Shown: positions 21,373 through 30,582 of the stretch, piece by piece
How the letters are laid out: each line of letters starts with the position of its first letter
Position numbering within the stretch: position 1 is the stretch's first letter
Assembly (NCBI RefSeq): GCF_000512355.1
Contig: NZ_CP004006.1
Coordinates: 1,045,001 to 1,109,000, forward strand
DNA length: 64,000 nucleotides
Source: Legionella oakridgensis ATCC 33761 = DSM 21215
Lineage (GTDB): Bacteria; Pseudomonadota; Gammaproteobacteria; Legionellales; Legionellaceae
Direction: 5' to 3'
The notes under the pieces: generated by a model
Told to the model about the DNA's origin: nothing
What the model saw: only the letters and a program-made list of their open reading frames with translations
The model's database searches: none
Program-made: the position numbers and the translations under genes

Positions 21373-21945
21373 CTATACGGTTTCCAGAGCAGGTAATTGC
21401 TTGCTTTCAGGGTTAAGAATACTGACCGCGGCAACGGCTGGCAGATTAAAAAAATGTTCGGCTTCTTCCCATTCAATTTCAGCAGGGAATAAGCGCAATA
21501 ATGGCAGGCATTTATTTAATAAAGTACAAAATGTTAAATTTGCAGGGTATGGTCTGACATGATGACATCCCAACGACATGGCATGCATGGCTTCTGAAAG
21601 TGTAGCAACGCCAGGAAGGTAGTTGATTGAATAGATGTTGGCTGTCTGAGCGATGGCTGGCATAAATCCCGGGCTAGTCACGAAATCTACCCCAGCTTGA
21701 TGGCAATTTTCCAATTGCTGGGTATCAATGACATTGCCTGCACCAATGCGCAAACTAGGGAAATCATGAAGTACTTTGGTTAGCAAAGCAGGATCGACGC
21801 TATTGATTTCAACGACAGAAAACCCGGCTTCTGCAATGTGACGAAGCTTGTCATATAAAAGGCCGTCAACATCAAGAGTAATAATAATTGATTGATTACC
21901 AACCAGTTTATCGATCATCATGGTCTGTTCACTAACAAGCTGCAA
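21373..21945 (-). CDS. KDPG/KHG aldolase-family protein with altered catalytic lysine
   Basis: The fold is that of 2-keto-3-deoxy-6-phosphogluconate aldolase: a short TIM barrel with GFSVVEINSVD, RIGAGNVID, DFVTSPGFMPAI and NYLPGVATLSEAM. Family members keep a Glu (present here in VVEIN) and a Schiff-base Lys in a KFFPA-type motif. The equivalent segment here is HVRPYPANL, with Arg at the lysine position. The protein may therefore have lost or changed aldolase activity. The length of 190 (or about 182 from ATG 21921) is slightly short. The start is uncertain: TTG at 21945 has AGGA upstream. No Entner-Doudoroff partner gene is adjacent. Confidence 0.75.
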   Translation of the reverse strand: MQLVSEQTMMIDKLVGNQSIIITLDVDGLLYDKLRHIAEAGFSVVEINSVDPALLTKVLHDFPSLRIGAGNVIDTQQLENCHQAGVDFVTSPGFMPAIAQTANIYSINYLPGVATLSEAMHAMSLGCHHVRPYPANLTFCTLLNKCLPLLRLFPAEIEWEEAEHFFNLPAVAAVSILNPESKQLPALETV

Positions 21946-21959
21946 TGTCCTGACATGTT

Positions 21960-21990
21960 AGAAGACTTGCTATAACTTGGCAAGTCTTCT
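21960..21990. terminator. Perfect 11-bp hairpin with flanking T-run
   Basis: agaagacttgc and its exact complement (21980-21990) flank a 9-base loop. On the plus strand ATAAATTTTT follows, so it could end plus-strand transcripts. It also lies between two minus-strand genes. Confidence 0.55.
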
Positions 21991-22022
21991 ATAAATTTTT
22001 CTCGGTTGTCTCATGGCAGCTT

Positions 22023-22043
22023 GGATAGTGCGAAGCACTATCC
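22023..22043. repeat. Short hairpin in the minus-strand intergenic region
   Basis: ggatagtgc and gcactatcc pair perfectly over a 3-base loop. The surrounding 60 bases, including gttaaccaggctac, look like a dispersed intergenic repeat related to 3160-3190. Confidence 0.4.
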
Positions 22044-22118
22044 GGGGGCATCGGGCTGTGAAACCCTGATTATCGCTTTGCGTTAACCAGGCTACAAATT
22101 ACAAATTTGTTTCTGTTT

Positions 22119-24020
22119 TTACTGACTACCGTAAGGATTGGTGGATAAAGGATTGGGTCTTGGCGCAGCCGGTGTATGTTCCTTAGTTTTATCTATTTCC
22201 AGTATGGAGCCACTCATACCGGCTGCAAATCGTTCCATGGCAGATTGTAAGGTGCTCATCACTCCTCGAGGGATGGGTACTCGCATCAGTGCTTGCCAGG
22301 TCCGGTCTGGAATTCTTTCGCCGGGCTTTAATTGCATTAATCCATGCTGTAGTTTTGTATCCTGCACATTGGCGTATTTTTGTTGCAATACATCGATGAT
22401 TTCTTGAGGTAAGGCGTTCCTGACAGGTTGCAAGATTTTCATCATTTGAGTATGGTGAGAGGGACTTGCGGCAGTCTTTGCCGGGGTGGTCGGTAAAGGG
22501 GTCATTTTAGGCGGAGTGGGTGCCATGACAGGTGCCATCGTGGGGGATGAAGATAATCCCCGTGAAGGTTGTGATTGAGCCAGCGTGGCTTGCACTTGTT
22601 GCTCCAGGATAGCTTGATTTGCTCGTTGTGCCTGAATTCTTGCGACCACATTGGCGAACTCCATGATTTTTTGTATCTGAAGTTGTTGCTTTTGGAAAAT
22701 GATGTCTTTGTGGTGCTCGTTTTCTCGATGTTCTAGCCCGTTGTTGTGTTGAATCAAATGTTTTACTGTAGCACGTTCTTGCGGTCGTAAGCTTTTACAT
22801 GCCTCGTAAGCGGCATGTTTTTCATCCACGGATAAATCTTTTACATCCTGTCCTTGTTTGATAAGATAATATTTTCCTTCATATTCAACAATTTGTTTTT
22901 TCTCCTCACGAAGCATTCTGGCCATATCTTTCGGAAGAACAAGTTCGGCCTCGTCTAGAGAGGTCACGGGACTTCCTGAGCGATTGCAAAACACTTTGTC
23001 GCCGTTAAGTACAGATTTTAAGTCTTTTAAGGTAGCAACATGCAGGTTATCGGCTGTGCTGTCTTCAATCTTGGCTCGAGCAACCTCTAATAATGGTGTT
23101 CCTAAAAACTCTTCTTCAGCAAGACCTTGACGGACGTGAGTTGCGTCGACCACGCCATCATGCATGCTTCCTAAATCTACAAGTTTTTGAATTTGCCGGG
23201 CATTGATGTCCATTTTTTTAGTAAGTGCTGCGATCTGATCGTCAATTTTTGCGTGAAGAGGTAGTTTTTCTTCTTCGCTTAAAGTATGGAAATCTCTGCC
23301 GTTTAATAAGTCATTTATATTATTTTCTGCTTCTTTGGCGCTATTTTGATATTTTAAATATCTTAAGGCTATTTTTTCAGTTTTTGCTATAAGCGCATCC
23401 ATTCCCTTGTTCAATTCTTTCAATTCTTCCAATGAATTGAGGTAGTCAATTTTTGCTCTCTCATAATCAGCGGCGGCGGTGGCGGGAGCAGCTGACATAG
23501 CTTGATTGGCTTTTTCAATTGCTATTTCCTCTTTCAACAGCTTATCAATGTCTTCTTGAATGCGCTCTCTTAATTCTTGTGCTTTGGCATCACGCTTGCT
23601 CATGAAATAAAATAAAAGCAAAGCGATTAAACGATGCCGTCTAATTTCCTCGTCACGTAATTGCTGTTGCAGTTCTTCTTGCAAGGCAATTGCTTCAGCG
23701 ATTTCAGCACCAATGACTTCTTGGGTGGTTTCACCAGCAGGTGATTTTAGAAAATCAATTAAATCATTTGGATTTTTAAAACCATATTGGCTTGCATAAC
23801 GGGCAATTAAGTCTGGAGAAGTTTTTTCTGCTTCTCGATTTTCTGCCTTTTTAGCGGCACTTTCGCGGATTCCAGCTTCGATGCGGGCAAACCATTGCTC
23901 AAGACCAGATGCTGTTAATTCAACTCTACGCCCACTCTTGGTTTCAAACCATATTCCTTCGGATGGTTCGGCTCGATGAGGTTCTATGGTAGTTGGAGTT
24001 GCTGCGGGTGTTTTGACCAT
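22119..24020 (-). CDS. Large coiled-coil protein, effector-like, function unknown
   Basis: I do not recognise this protein (633 residues from ATG 24020, or 646 from ATG 24059). The inner ATG is preferred because AGAGG sits 8 bases ahead of it. Residues about 50-330 are strongly helical with alternating charges. A hydrophobic helix (RHRLIALLLFYFMSKRDAKA) lies near residue 130. A middle part around residue 380 has YEGKYYLIKQGQDVKDLS. A Gln-rich coiled coil follows at about 450-490. A Pro/Thr/Met-rich linker comes next, and the tail ends in NPLSTNPYGSQ. There are no enzymatic motifs. The build resembles Legionella secreted coiled-coil effectors, which is inference. It lies between the aldolase-like gene and pilE on the same strand. 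Confidence 0.7.
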   Translation of the reverse strand: MVKTPAATPTTIEPHRAEPSEGIWFETKSGRRVELTASGLEQWFARIEAGIRESAAKKAENREAEKTSPDLIARYASQYGFKNPNDLIDFLKSPAGETTQEVIGAEIAEAIALQEELQQQLRDEEIRRHRLIALLLFYFMSKRDAKAQELRERIQEDIDKLLKEEIAIEKANQAMSAAPATAAADYERAKIDYLNSLEELKELNKGMDALIAKTEKIALRYLKYQNSAKEAENNINDLLNGRDFHTLSEEEKLPLHAKIDDQIAALTKKMDINARQIQKLVDLGSMHDGVVDATHVRQGLAEEEFLGTPLLEVARAKIEDSTADNLHVATLKDLKSVLNGDKVFCNRSGSPVTSLDEAELVLPKDMARMLREEKKQIVEYEGKYYLIKQGQDVKDLSVDEKHAAYEACKSLRPQERATVKHLIQHNNGLEHRENEHHKDIIFQKQQLQIQKIMEFANVVARIQAQRANQAILEQQVQATLAQSQPSRGLSSSPTMAPVMAPTPPKMTPLPTTPAKTAASPSHHTQMMKILQPVRNALPQEIIDVLQQKYANVQDTKLQHGLMQLKPGERIPDRTWQALMRVPIPRGVMSTLQSAMERFAAGMSGSILEIDKTKEHTPAAPRPNPLSTNPYGSQ

Positions 24021-24124
24021 GAGGAATGCCTCTTTAGAAATATTATTATAATTATACATGAAAAATTGTTTATATAAAAATCATATTGTCTTTAATGTGT
24101 CATTTTTGAGAATGATTGTGTTGT

Positions 24125-24556
24125 TTACCAACATTGGGAAGCCGTTCCGGTAGGACTACCTGCAGGTCCGGTAGCAATCCCTTTGACCCCCAATTGATTC
24201 AAAGTTAGTGTTTGGCACAGTGTATCGGCGGTTGCCTGAGCGTTTCTTGGTGTGGCTTGCAACGTATAAGTGCTCGTGGTTGGATTATTGATTGCCAAAG
24301 TATACCATCCTTCAGGAGACACTGCGGAACTTAATACATCCGTGGCATTCCCAGTACCGATGGTAGCGGTTTGATAAGTATGATTTTCGGAATAATAACG
24401 TTCCATACGACTTGCCAAGTCTAATAATGCGGACTGGCCGTCACTGCGTCGCGCTCGGGAAATGTAATCTCGATAGCTTGGATAGGCAATGCTGGCCAAA
24501 ATGCCAATCACAACAAGTACGATCAATAATTCAATGAGCGAAAATCCTTTCTTCAC
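24125..24556 (-). CDS. pilE: Type IV pilin PilE
   Basis: This 143-residue pilin subunit opens MKKGFSLIELLIVLVVIGIL. The prepilin peptidase cleaves after the glycine and methylates the phenylalanine, and the conserved Glu is at mature position 5. The spine helix continues ASIAYPSYRDYISRARRSDGQ. Two C-terminal cysteines (DTLCQT and SQCW) form the D-loop disulphide of PilE-type minor pilins. The gene stands apart from the pilMNOPQ cluster and reads away from era. Confidence 0.92.
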   Translation of the reverse strand: MKKGFSLIELLIVLVVIGILASIAYPSYRDYISRARRSDGQSALLDLASRMERYYSENHTYQTATIGTGNATDVLSSAVSPEGWYTLAINNPTTSTYTLQATPRNAQATADTLCQTLTLNQLGVKGIATGPAGSPTGTASQCW

Positions 24557-24822
24557 TATATTCTCTCAGCCTTACATTAAATGACTTATATTAGGGCTTG
24601 ACTATTTGGTTTGCAATGAAATAGCAACTACTTTCTTTCGTCAATGGATGTAAAACGGCTGCAACTGGTATTCAGGCATTCAGACTGATAAAATGCCTTA
24701 TAGAATGGTTACAAATTTTACTGGTGGAGTTAAGAGATGCGCAATCAAAGAGTTGTGAGTTCGAAGCCAGTATATTTTCAGACATACTTTGATAACGTTT
24801 TAAATCAATTGGATTATTATTA

Positions 24823-25710
24823 ATGACATCACATTGTGGGTATATTGCCTTGGTGGGGCGGCCAAATGTTGGCAAATCCACTCTTCTCAACCGAATATTA
24901 CAGCAAAAGATAAGCATTACATCGCGTAAACCCCAAACAACCAGACACAGCATCCTGGGAATTCGTACCGAGGGAGAAGATCAATTCATCTACGTTGATA
25001 CGCCTGGAATTCATCAGGGAGTAAGTAAAACCATTAATCGCATGATGAATAAAACAGCCATTGGGGTGTTGCGCGATGTGGATGCAATTGTTTTTTTAAT
25101 CGATGGAATTCATTGGAAAGAAGAGGATCAAAGCGTTCTGGAACTGATAAAAAACGTTAAGGTACCGTGTTTTCTGGTGATTAATAAAGTGGATAAAATT
25201 ATAGATAAAGCCATCCTATTACCCCGATTACAAACGTTAAGTCAACTCCATGATTTTACAGCAATCCTACCCTTGTCAGCCAAAACAGGCACTGGTGTCG
25301 ATTCATTGCAGCATCAATTAAAAACAGTACTGCCAGAAGGGCCTCATTTGTTTGGTGATGATCAATTGACGGATCGTCCCACCCGTTTTTTATGTGCAGA
25401 ATTAATTCGCGAAAAAATATTTCGTCTTTGTGGTCAGGAATTACCTTACTCCACAACGGTGGATATTGAAATGTTTCGGGATGAAGAGTCTCTTGTACGT
25501 ATCCATGCGCTCATTTTGGTGGACAAGGAAAATCACAAGCGCATGATCATTGGCGATAAAGGCAGTAAATTGAAGGATATTGCCAGTAGCGCACGATTGG
25601 ATATGGAGAAATTATTAGGTAAAAAGGTTTTTTTGCGTTGTTGGTGCAAGGTCAAGCCCGGCTGGTTAGATGACGAACGATTATTAAAGCAATTAGGTTA
25701 TGATCATTGA
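24823..25710 (+). CDS. era: GTPase Era
   Basis: Era is an essential GTPase that binds the 3' end of 16S rRNA during small-subunit maturation. G1 is GRPNVGKS near residue 12, G3 is DTPGIH, G4 is NKVDK and G5 is SAKTGTG. The C-terminal KH domain holds VDIEMFRDEESLVRIHA and IIGDKGSKLKDI. The length of 295 is normal. The start at ATG 24823 has no strong ribosome site, but family alignment supports it. recO overlaps its last 11 bases. Confidence 0.96.
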   Translation: MTSHCGYIALVGRPNVGKSTLLNRILQQKISITSRKPQTTRHSILGIRTEGEDQFIYVDTPGIHQGVSKTINRMMNKTAIGVLRDVDAIVFLIDGIHWKEEDQSVLELIKNVKVPCFLVINKVDKIIDKAILLPRLQTLSQLHDFTAILPLSAKTGTGVDSLQHQLKTVLPEGPHLFGDDQLTDRPTRFLCAELIREKIFRLCGQELPYSTTVDIEMFRDEESLVRIHALILVDKENHKRMIIGDKGSKLKDIASSARLDMEKLLGKKVFLRCWCKVKPGWLDDERLLKQLGYDH

Positions 25711-26389
25711 TGCGCTGCATGCCTGGGTATTACATAAACGTTGGATAGGCGATACTAGTGCGCTGGTGACGTTTTTTACCTTTGAACAGGGTATTATCAC
25801 GAGTACATGTAAGGGAGGACGTACACCTAAAAAGCAAGCCTTGCTGCAGGAGTTTACCCCGTTATGGCTGGCGATTAACCAGCAGGGGAACCATTGCTAC
25901 GTCCGTCAGATTGAAATGATGACTGCTCCTTTGCAACTAACAGGACATGGGCTTTTTGCGGCTCTTTACGTGAATGAATTGCTTTATTATTTTTTACGTC
26001 CAAATGATGAATCTGCAAAACTTTACAAAGCTTATGAGTCACTATTAAATGCCTTGCTTGTTGCGCAGGACCGTATTGAAATTGAAATGGCTTTAAGACG
26101 TTTTGAATGGATGTTGCTGGTTTGCTGTGGTTATTCGATGTCGCTGACGTATGATATTGATGGAAGACTTATTTTGGCGGATCGCTGCTATCAGCTATTG
26201 AATGGTGAGGGGTTTGTAGAAGCGAAAAACGGCGTTTCAGGCAGGCATATTATTGCTTTTTCACAAGATAAATTTGATGATGTTGAAACATTAAAAGCAG
26301 TAAAATGGATGATGCGCCGTACTATTGAATTTGTCCTGGATGGGAAACCTATTAGATCACGAAAGCTATATCAATCATTAAGAACATAA
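25700..26389 (+). CDS. recO: DNA repair protein RecO
   Basis: RecO acts in the RecF pathway, annealing ssDNA and helping RecR load RecA. This 229-residue protein has the OB-fold N-terminus ([32 protein letters not shown]), followed by the helical domain with [13 protein letters not shown] and [13 protein letters not shown]. It lacks the zinc cysteines seen in some RecO proteins, as is usual in gammaproteobacteria. It overlaps era and is followed by pdxJ, a conserved order. Confidence 0.93.
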   Translation: MIIDALHAWVLHKRWIGDTSALVTFFTFEQGIITSTCKGGRTPKKQALLQEFTPLWLAINQQGNHCYVRQIEMMTAPLQLTGHGLFAALYVNELLYYFLRPNDESAKLYKAYESLLNALLVAQDRIEIEMALRRFEWMLLVCCGYSMSLTYDIDGRLILADRCYQLLNGEGFVEAKNGVSGRHIIAFSQDKFDDVETLKAVKWMMRRTIEFVLDGKPIRSRKLYQSLRT

Positions 26390-26396
26390 AAAGACG

Positions 26397-27134
26397 GTGA
26401 TAAATGAAAAAAATATACTTCTTGGGGTTAATATTGACCATATTGCGACGCTACGTCAGGCGCGTGGTACCCGTTATCCTGACCCGGTTCAGGCTGCGAT
26501 AGAGGCTGAAGAAGCAGGAGCAGATGGGATTACACTGCATTTGCGTGAAGATAAACGCCACATACAACCGCGAGATGTCCGCTTAATTAAAGAAATTTTG
26601 CAAACCCGAATGAATCTTGAAATGGCAGTAACAGAGCCCATGCTGGATTTTGCTGAAGAAATTGCTCCGGCTCATGTTTGTTTCGTGCCTGAAAAACGCG
26701 AAGAGCTGACCACTGAAGGCGGATTGGATGTTGTCAGTCATTATAAACTTGTAGAACATGCCGTAAAAAGAATGCAGGCGATGGGAAGTGAAGTATCCTT
26801 ATTTATTGATCCCGACATCAAACAGATTGATGCTTCTCTTGCCGTAGGAGCTCAGGCTGTTGAATTACATACGGGTTGTTATGCGGAGGCTGCGGCTAAA
26901 GAAGAGCAGCATGAAGAATTGAAACGTATTAGACAAACAGCTGAATATGCTGCTAAGCTGGGATTGATTGTTAATGCTGGTCACGGTTTGCATTATCATA
27001 ATGTTAAACCGATTGCGGCTATTAATGAATTGAATGAGTTGAATATTGGCCATGCGATCATTGCCAGAGCCCTGTTTTCTGGCTTAAAAGAAGCTGTAAG
27101 ATCCATGCGTCAACTGATGCAGGAAGCAAGATAG
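26397..27134 (+). CDS. pdxJ: Pyridoxine 5'-phosphate synthase
   Basis: PdxJ condenses 1-deoxyxylulose 5-phosphate with aminoacetone phosphate to give vitamin B6 phosphate. The signatures [33 protein letters not shown] and [14 protein letters not shown] are all present. The length of 245 is typical. The start is uncertain. GTG at 26397 is in frame as read, but ATG at 26404 would open MKKNILLGV if the A7 run 26407-26413 lacked one base, as seen elsewhere in this window. It ends the era-recO-pdxJ cluster. Confidence 0.94.
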   Translation: MINEKNILLGVNIDHIATLRQARGTRYPDPVQAAIEAEEAGADGITLHLREDKRHIQPRDVRLIKEILQTRMNLEMAVTEPMLDFAEEIAPAHVCFVPEKREELTTEGGLDVVSHYKLVEHAVKRMQAMGSEVSLFIDPDIKQIDASLAVGAQAVELHTGCYAEAAAKEEQHEELKRIRQTAEYAAKLGLIVNAGHGLHYHNVKPIAAINELNELNIGHAIIARALFSGLKEAVRSMRQLMQEAR

Positions 27135-27213
27135 AAACACCAGGTCTGAATAAATCAGCGGCATTTGCAACCGTAAAACAAATGATCAACAGACCTCACT
27201 TATATGAGAAATT

Positions 27214-29031
27214 ATGTCAATGACTGATGCGATTGTTATCCGCCTTACGGGTGATTCTGGGGATGGCGTGCAATTGGTTGGCGAACAGCTAACCATCACG
27301 GCAGCACTGGCTGGTCATGATGTGCGAACATTGCCTGATTTCCCAGCAGAAATTCGTGCGCCCGCTGGAACAGTCGCCGGTGTGTCGGGTTTTCAGCTGG
27401 CTATGGCTGAACAAGCTGTGTTTACTGCTGGGGAAACATTGGATGTGCTGGTGGCGTTGAATCCGGCCGCATTAAAAAATTCTTTGCCGTATCTAAACCA
27501 TGGTGGGTTATTGATTGTTAATGAAGACAGTCTGCAAGCGAAAGATTGGGAAAAAGCAGGAATTGGTCCAGAGTTTCTGCAAGATGCACAACAGCAGTAT
27601 CAAGTGCTTTGCTTACCCTTAATCACCAATACCTTAAAGGCTGTAGAAGCATTGGATTTAAGCCATGCCCAAGCAAAAAAAGCAAAAAACTTTTATGTGT
27701 TGGGGCTGGTGTTGTGGTTATTTGATTTGCCTTCTGACCACTGTCTTGCTTTTATTGCCAGAAAATTTAAATCAACACCGCAAATCGCTAAAGCCAATGA
27801 GCTAACCTTACTTGCTGGCTATAATTATGCGATGACTTTGGAGTTAAGTCGCCGTCAGTACATGTTAGGACAAATGAATCGGCAGCCTGGCAATTATCGT
27901 CAAATCACAGGCGTTGAAGCTGTGGCTCTTGCGGTTGCTACGGTTGCTGTATGCACTAAAACACCAGCCCTGGTTGCAGGATACCCCATCACTCCAGCAT
28001 CGGCTATTTTACAAGAATGCGCGCAGTTAACTGATTTTGGTGTCAATCTTTTGCAGGCCGAAGATGAAATTGCTGCGATTTGCGCCTGTATTGGAGCAGC
28101 GTTTGGTGGACGCTTGGCATTAACTTGCACATCGGGCCCTGGTCTGGACTTAAAAAGCGAAGGTCTTGGGTTGGCGGTGGTGACTGAGTTGCCATTGGTG
28201 CTGGTTGATGTGCAGCGTGCTGGTGCCTCCACGGGCATGCCCACTAAAACAGAACAGAGTGATCTTCGTCAGGCAATGTATGGCCGACATGGAGAGGCGC
28301 CTTTACCAGTCTTGGCGGCTATTTCTCCTGCTGATTGCTTTGCAACGGTTATTGAAGCATTTAACCTTGCAATTAAATACATGACCCCTGTTATTGTTTT
28401 ATTAGATGCTTATCTGGCAAATGCGGCTGAGCCGTGGGAAATTCCTGAATTAAACTCACTGAATATGCCGACTCTTGAGTTTAATCGTTTTGCTAAACCA
28501 TATCAGAGAGATGACTATTTGAGTCGAAGCTGGAATATTCCGGGCACTCCGGGATTCATTCATCAACTGGGTGGATTGGAGAAAGAAGGGGAAGATGGGC
28601 ACGTCAGTTATGATGCGAAAAATCATCAAAGGATGGTGGACCTGCGTGCAAAAAAAATAGCTGATATTGCCCGCGAATACCCGGCTGTATGCATTGATGG
28701 GGAACCTCATGCGCCTACCTTGTTAATTGGTTGGGGCAGTACGTATGGTAGCCTTAAATCTGCTTGCAAACAATGTCAGAACGACAACATCCCTGTGGCA
28801 TTGGTGCATTTACGTCATTTACATCCATTACCGGCCGAACTTGGTGATATTTTAAAGAATTATAAACAAATCCTGGTGGCTGAACTAAATACAGGTCAGT
28901 TATGCGATATATTGCGGGCCAAGTATTTGAGGGATGTTCAGCCAATTCTTCAATGCAATGGCCAGCCTTTTACGACGACCCGTCTCGTGGAGGCTATTAA
29001 AGCGCATGTTGGAATCGTTAGCCATGAATGA
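27214..29031 (+). CDS. 2-oxoacid:acceptor oxidoreductase, alpha subunit
   Basis: This 605-residue protein fuses the gamma-like domain (IRLTGDSGDGVQLVGEQL at the N-terminus) to the alpha pyrimidine-binding domain (ALVAGYPITPASAILQ near residue 255, AEDEIAAICACIGAAFGG and TSGPGLDLKSEGLG). This is the layout of KorA-type enzymes that oxidatively decarboxylate 2-oxoglutarate or other 2-oxoacids to the acyl-CoA, passing electrons to ferredoxin or another carrier. No ferredoxin domain is fused. The beta subunit overlaps the stop by 8 bases. Substrate choice cannot be read from the sequence. Confidence 0.92.
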   Translation: MSMTDAIVIRLTGDSGDGVQLVGEQLTITAALAGHDVRTLPDFPAEIRAPAGTVAGVSGFQLAMAEQAVFTAGETLDVLVALNPAALKNSLPYLNHGGLLIVNEDSLQAKDWEKAGIGPEFLQDAQQQYQVLCLPLITNTLKAVEALDLSHAQAKKAKNFYVLGLVLWLFDLPSDHCLAFIARKFKSTPQIAKANELTLLAGYNYAMTLELSRRQYMLGQMNRQPGNYRQITGVEAVALAVATVAVCTKTPALVAGYPITPASAILQECAQLTDFGVNLLQAEDEIAAICACIGAAFGGRLALTCTSGPGLDLKSEGLGLAVVTELPLVLVDVQRAGASTGMPTKTEQSDLRQAMYGRHGEAPLPVLAAISPADCFATVIEAFNLAIKYMTPVIVLLDAYLANAAEPWEIPELNSLNMPTLEFNRFAKPYQRDDYLSRSWNIPGTPGFIHQLGGLEKEGEDGHVSYDAKNHQRMVDLRAKKIADIAREYPAVCIDGEPHAPTLLIGWGSTYGSLKSACKQCQNDNIPVALVHLRHLHPLPAELGDILKNYKQILVAELNTGQLCDILRAKYLRDVQPILQCNGQPFTTTRLVEAIKAHVGIVSHE

Positions 29032-29995
29032 AATAAATTACAGTCGCGATGATTTTACTAATGATAATGAAGTTCGCTGGTGTCCAGGATGCGGAGATTA
29101 TGCCATTTTAGCTGCCTTGCAACGCGTGTTACCTGAGCTTGGCTTACCTCCGGAACAACATGTATTCGTGTCTGGTATTGGCTGTGCTGGTCGTCTTCCT
29201 TATTACATGAATACGTATGGACTGCATACTATCCATGGCCGGGCAACGGCTGTGGCGACAGGCCTGAAAGCGCTGCGTGATGATTTGTGTGTATGGGTCA
29301 TCACGGGAGACGGCGACGCTTTAAGTATTGGTGGCAATCACTTGATTCATTGTTTACGCCGTAACGTCAACCTCAATATTTTATTGATTAATAATCAGGT
29401 GTATGGGTTAACAAAAGGCCAATTTTCACCAACGTCACAACAAGGGCAGGTCACAAAAACCTCACCGATGGGCGTTGCTGTTCAGCCCATTAACCCTCTG
29501 GCTTTGGCGTTATCGGCTGGAGCCAGTTTTGTGGCGCGTGCTGTCGATAAAGATCCTAATCATTTGGCGGAGATTCTTAAACAAGCTTACGAACATAAAG
29601 GATGTGCTTTCATTGAAATTTATCAGGATTGCAATATCTTTAATCGGGGTGCATTTGATAATTTTGCTTTAAAAGCTAACCGTTCAAAAAATACGTTAGC
29701 ATTAAAGGAAGGGTTTCCTTTATTGTTTGGGGAAAACCATGAGCATGGCCTGACGTTGGCGGATGGGATGCTGCAACGGGTAGATGCTGAAAAAGCAAGT
29801 GACTATCAGCATGATCCTGCTAATTTTCTAGCTGCAATGCGTCTTGCCTGCCTCACTTATCCTGATTATCCGGTACCTTTAGGCGTATATTATCGGGCAC
29901 AAAGGCCATTGTTTAGCTTAGACGGCGAGTTTAAAAAATCTGAACAGGATCTGGAACTATTATTTCGCTCAAAAGCAAGCTGGCAGCAGCAATAA
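29024..29995 (+). CDS. 2-oxoacid:acceptor oxidoreductase, beta subunit
   Basis: This 323-residue thiamine-diphosphate-binding subunit is the partner of the preceding gene. Iron-sulfur ligands are visible in RWCPGCGDYAIL and SGIGCAGRLPYY. The ThDP/Mg motif is ITGDGDALSIGGNH with NILLINNQVYGLTKGQ. The third cysteine region is YQDCNIFN. An upstream in-frame start exists (28934), but ATG 29024, overlapping the alpha stop, matches family N-termini. Confidence 0.92.
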   Translation: MNEINYSRDDFTNDNEVRWCPGCGDYAILAALQRVLPELGLPPEQHVFVSGIGCAGRLPYYMNTYGLHTIHGRATAVATGLKALRDDLCVWVITGDGDALSIGGNHLIHCLRRNVNLNILLINNQVYGLTKGQFSPTSQQGQVTKTSPMGVAVQPINPLALALSAGASFVARAVDKDPNHLAEILKQAYEHKGCAFIEIYQDCNIFNRGAFDNFALKANRSKNTLALKEGFPLLFGENHEHGLTLADGMLQRVDAEKASDYQHDPANFLAAMRLACLTYPDYPVPLGVYYRAQRPLFSLDGEFKKSEQDLELLFRSKASWQQQ

Positions 29996-30066
29996 GCAGA
30001 GTAAGACCCGTACCATTTAATTAACAAACGCCTTCGCAAGGTGACTCAAAATTTTTTTTCCTCTCC

Positions 30067-30141
30067 GCGCAGGCGGAAATGTACTTCTTAGGATGGTTTA
30101 TGACTGCGTGTGAATAATGGATTTTCGCTGCCGGAAATGAC
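30067..30141. repeat. Dispersed palindromic repeat, copy B
   Basis: It aligns over about 75 bp with 17001-17077, sharing gcgcaggcggaaat, ggatggtttatgac and atggattttcg. It follows the oxidoreductase operon. Confidence 0.55.
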
Positions 30142-30237
30142 ACAAATAAAATACAATCAAGGCATGACTTTGCCTTGTAACAGTATGTATTCAGGTTAAT
30201 TTTTCTAAGAGGTTGTCAATATTCTGACATTTTATAA

Positions 30238-30280
30238 CTCTGTACATGACAAAAAATCTGTCATGCCCGCGCAGGCGGGC
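30238..30280. repeat. Left 43-bp inverted repeat flanking the GIY-YIG gene
   Basis: The block starts ctctgtacatgac, passes through an A6 run and atctgtcat, and ends in the 16-bp palindrome gcccgcgcaggcgggc. Its reverse complement recurs at 30776-30819, differing only in homopolymer length (A6 against A7). A weaker partial copy is at 55574-55600. Confidence 0.85.
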
Positions 30281-30289
30281 AACCATCTA

Positions 30290-30582
30290 TCAAAATAATC
30301 CAATACCCAAATCAAGCCACTGGGGATTGTTTTGCTCGATAAGGTTTATTTTCCATTGTCGGTTCCATTTCTTGATGCGTTTTTCTCTAGTTATCGCTTC
30401 GTAGACATCCGAATGAATTTCATAATAAACCAAGTGATGAACATTGTACTTTTTGGTGAATCCTTCAGCCAAGCCTTCTTTGTGTTGCCAAATTCGTTGC
30501 ACAAGGTTACTTGTTATGCCGGTATATAGGTTCCATATTTTTTACTGGCTAATATGTAAACATCATATTGTTTTTCTTCCAT
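30290..30582 (-). CDS. Small GIY-YIG endonuclease-domain protein (frameshift as read)
   Basis: The repaired protein of about 97 residues is a free-standing GIY-YIG nuclease domain like those annotated as YhbQ/UPF0213-type. ATG 30582 opens MEEKQYDVYILASKKYGT. One extra base at GG 30529-30530 (plus strand) then gives LYTGITSNLVQRIWQHK. The rest follows as GFTKKYNVHHLVYYE and TREKRIKKWNRQWKINLIE, with the conserved Tyr, Arg and Glu positions of the family. Small GIY-YIG proteins are often found as mobile or repeat-associated single genes. This one is enclosed by near-identical 43/44-bp inverted repeats, which suggests it travels as a cassette. Confidence 0.8.

Noticed and set aside
21373-21945. 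Calling this gene eda with confidence
   Set aside because: The catalytic lysine motif is altered and no Entner-Doudoroff neighbours are present, so only the fold family is claimed.
24674-24698. Hairpin (aggcatt/aatgcct) between pilE and era as a terminator
   Set aside because: The genes are divergent there, the stem is only 7 bp with an 11-base loop, and no T-run follows.
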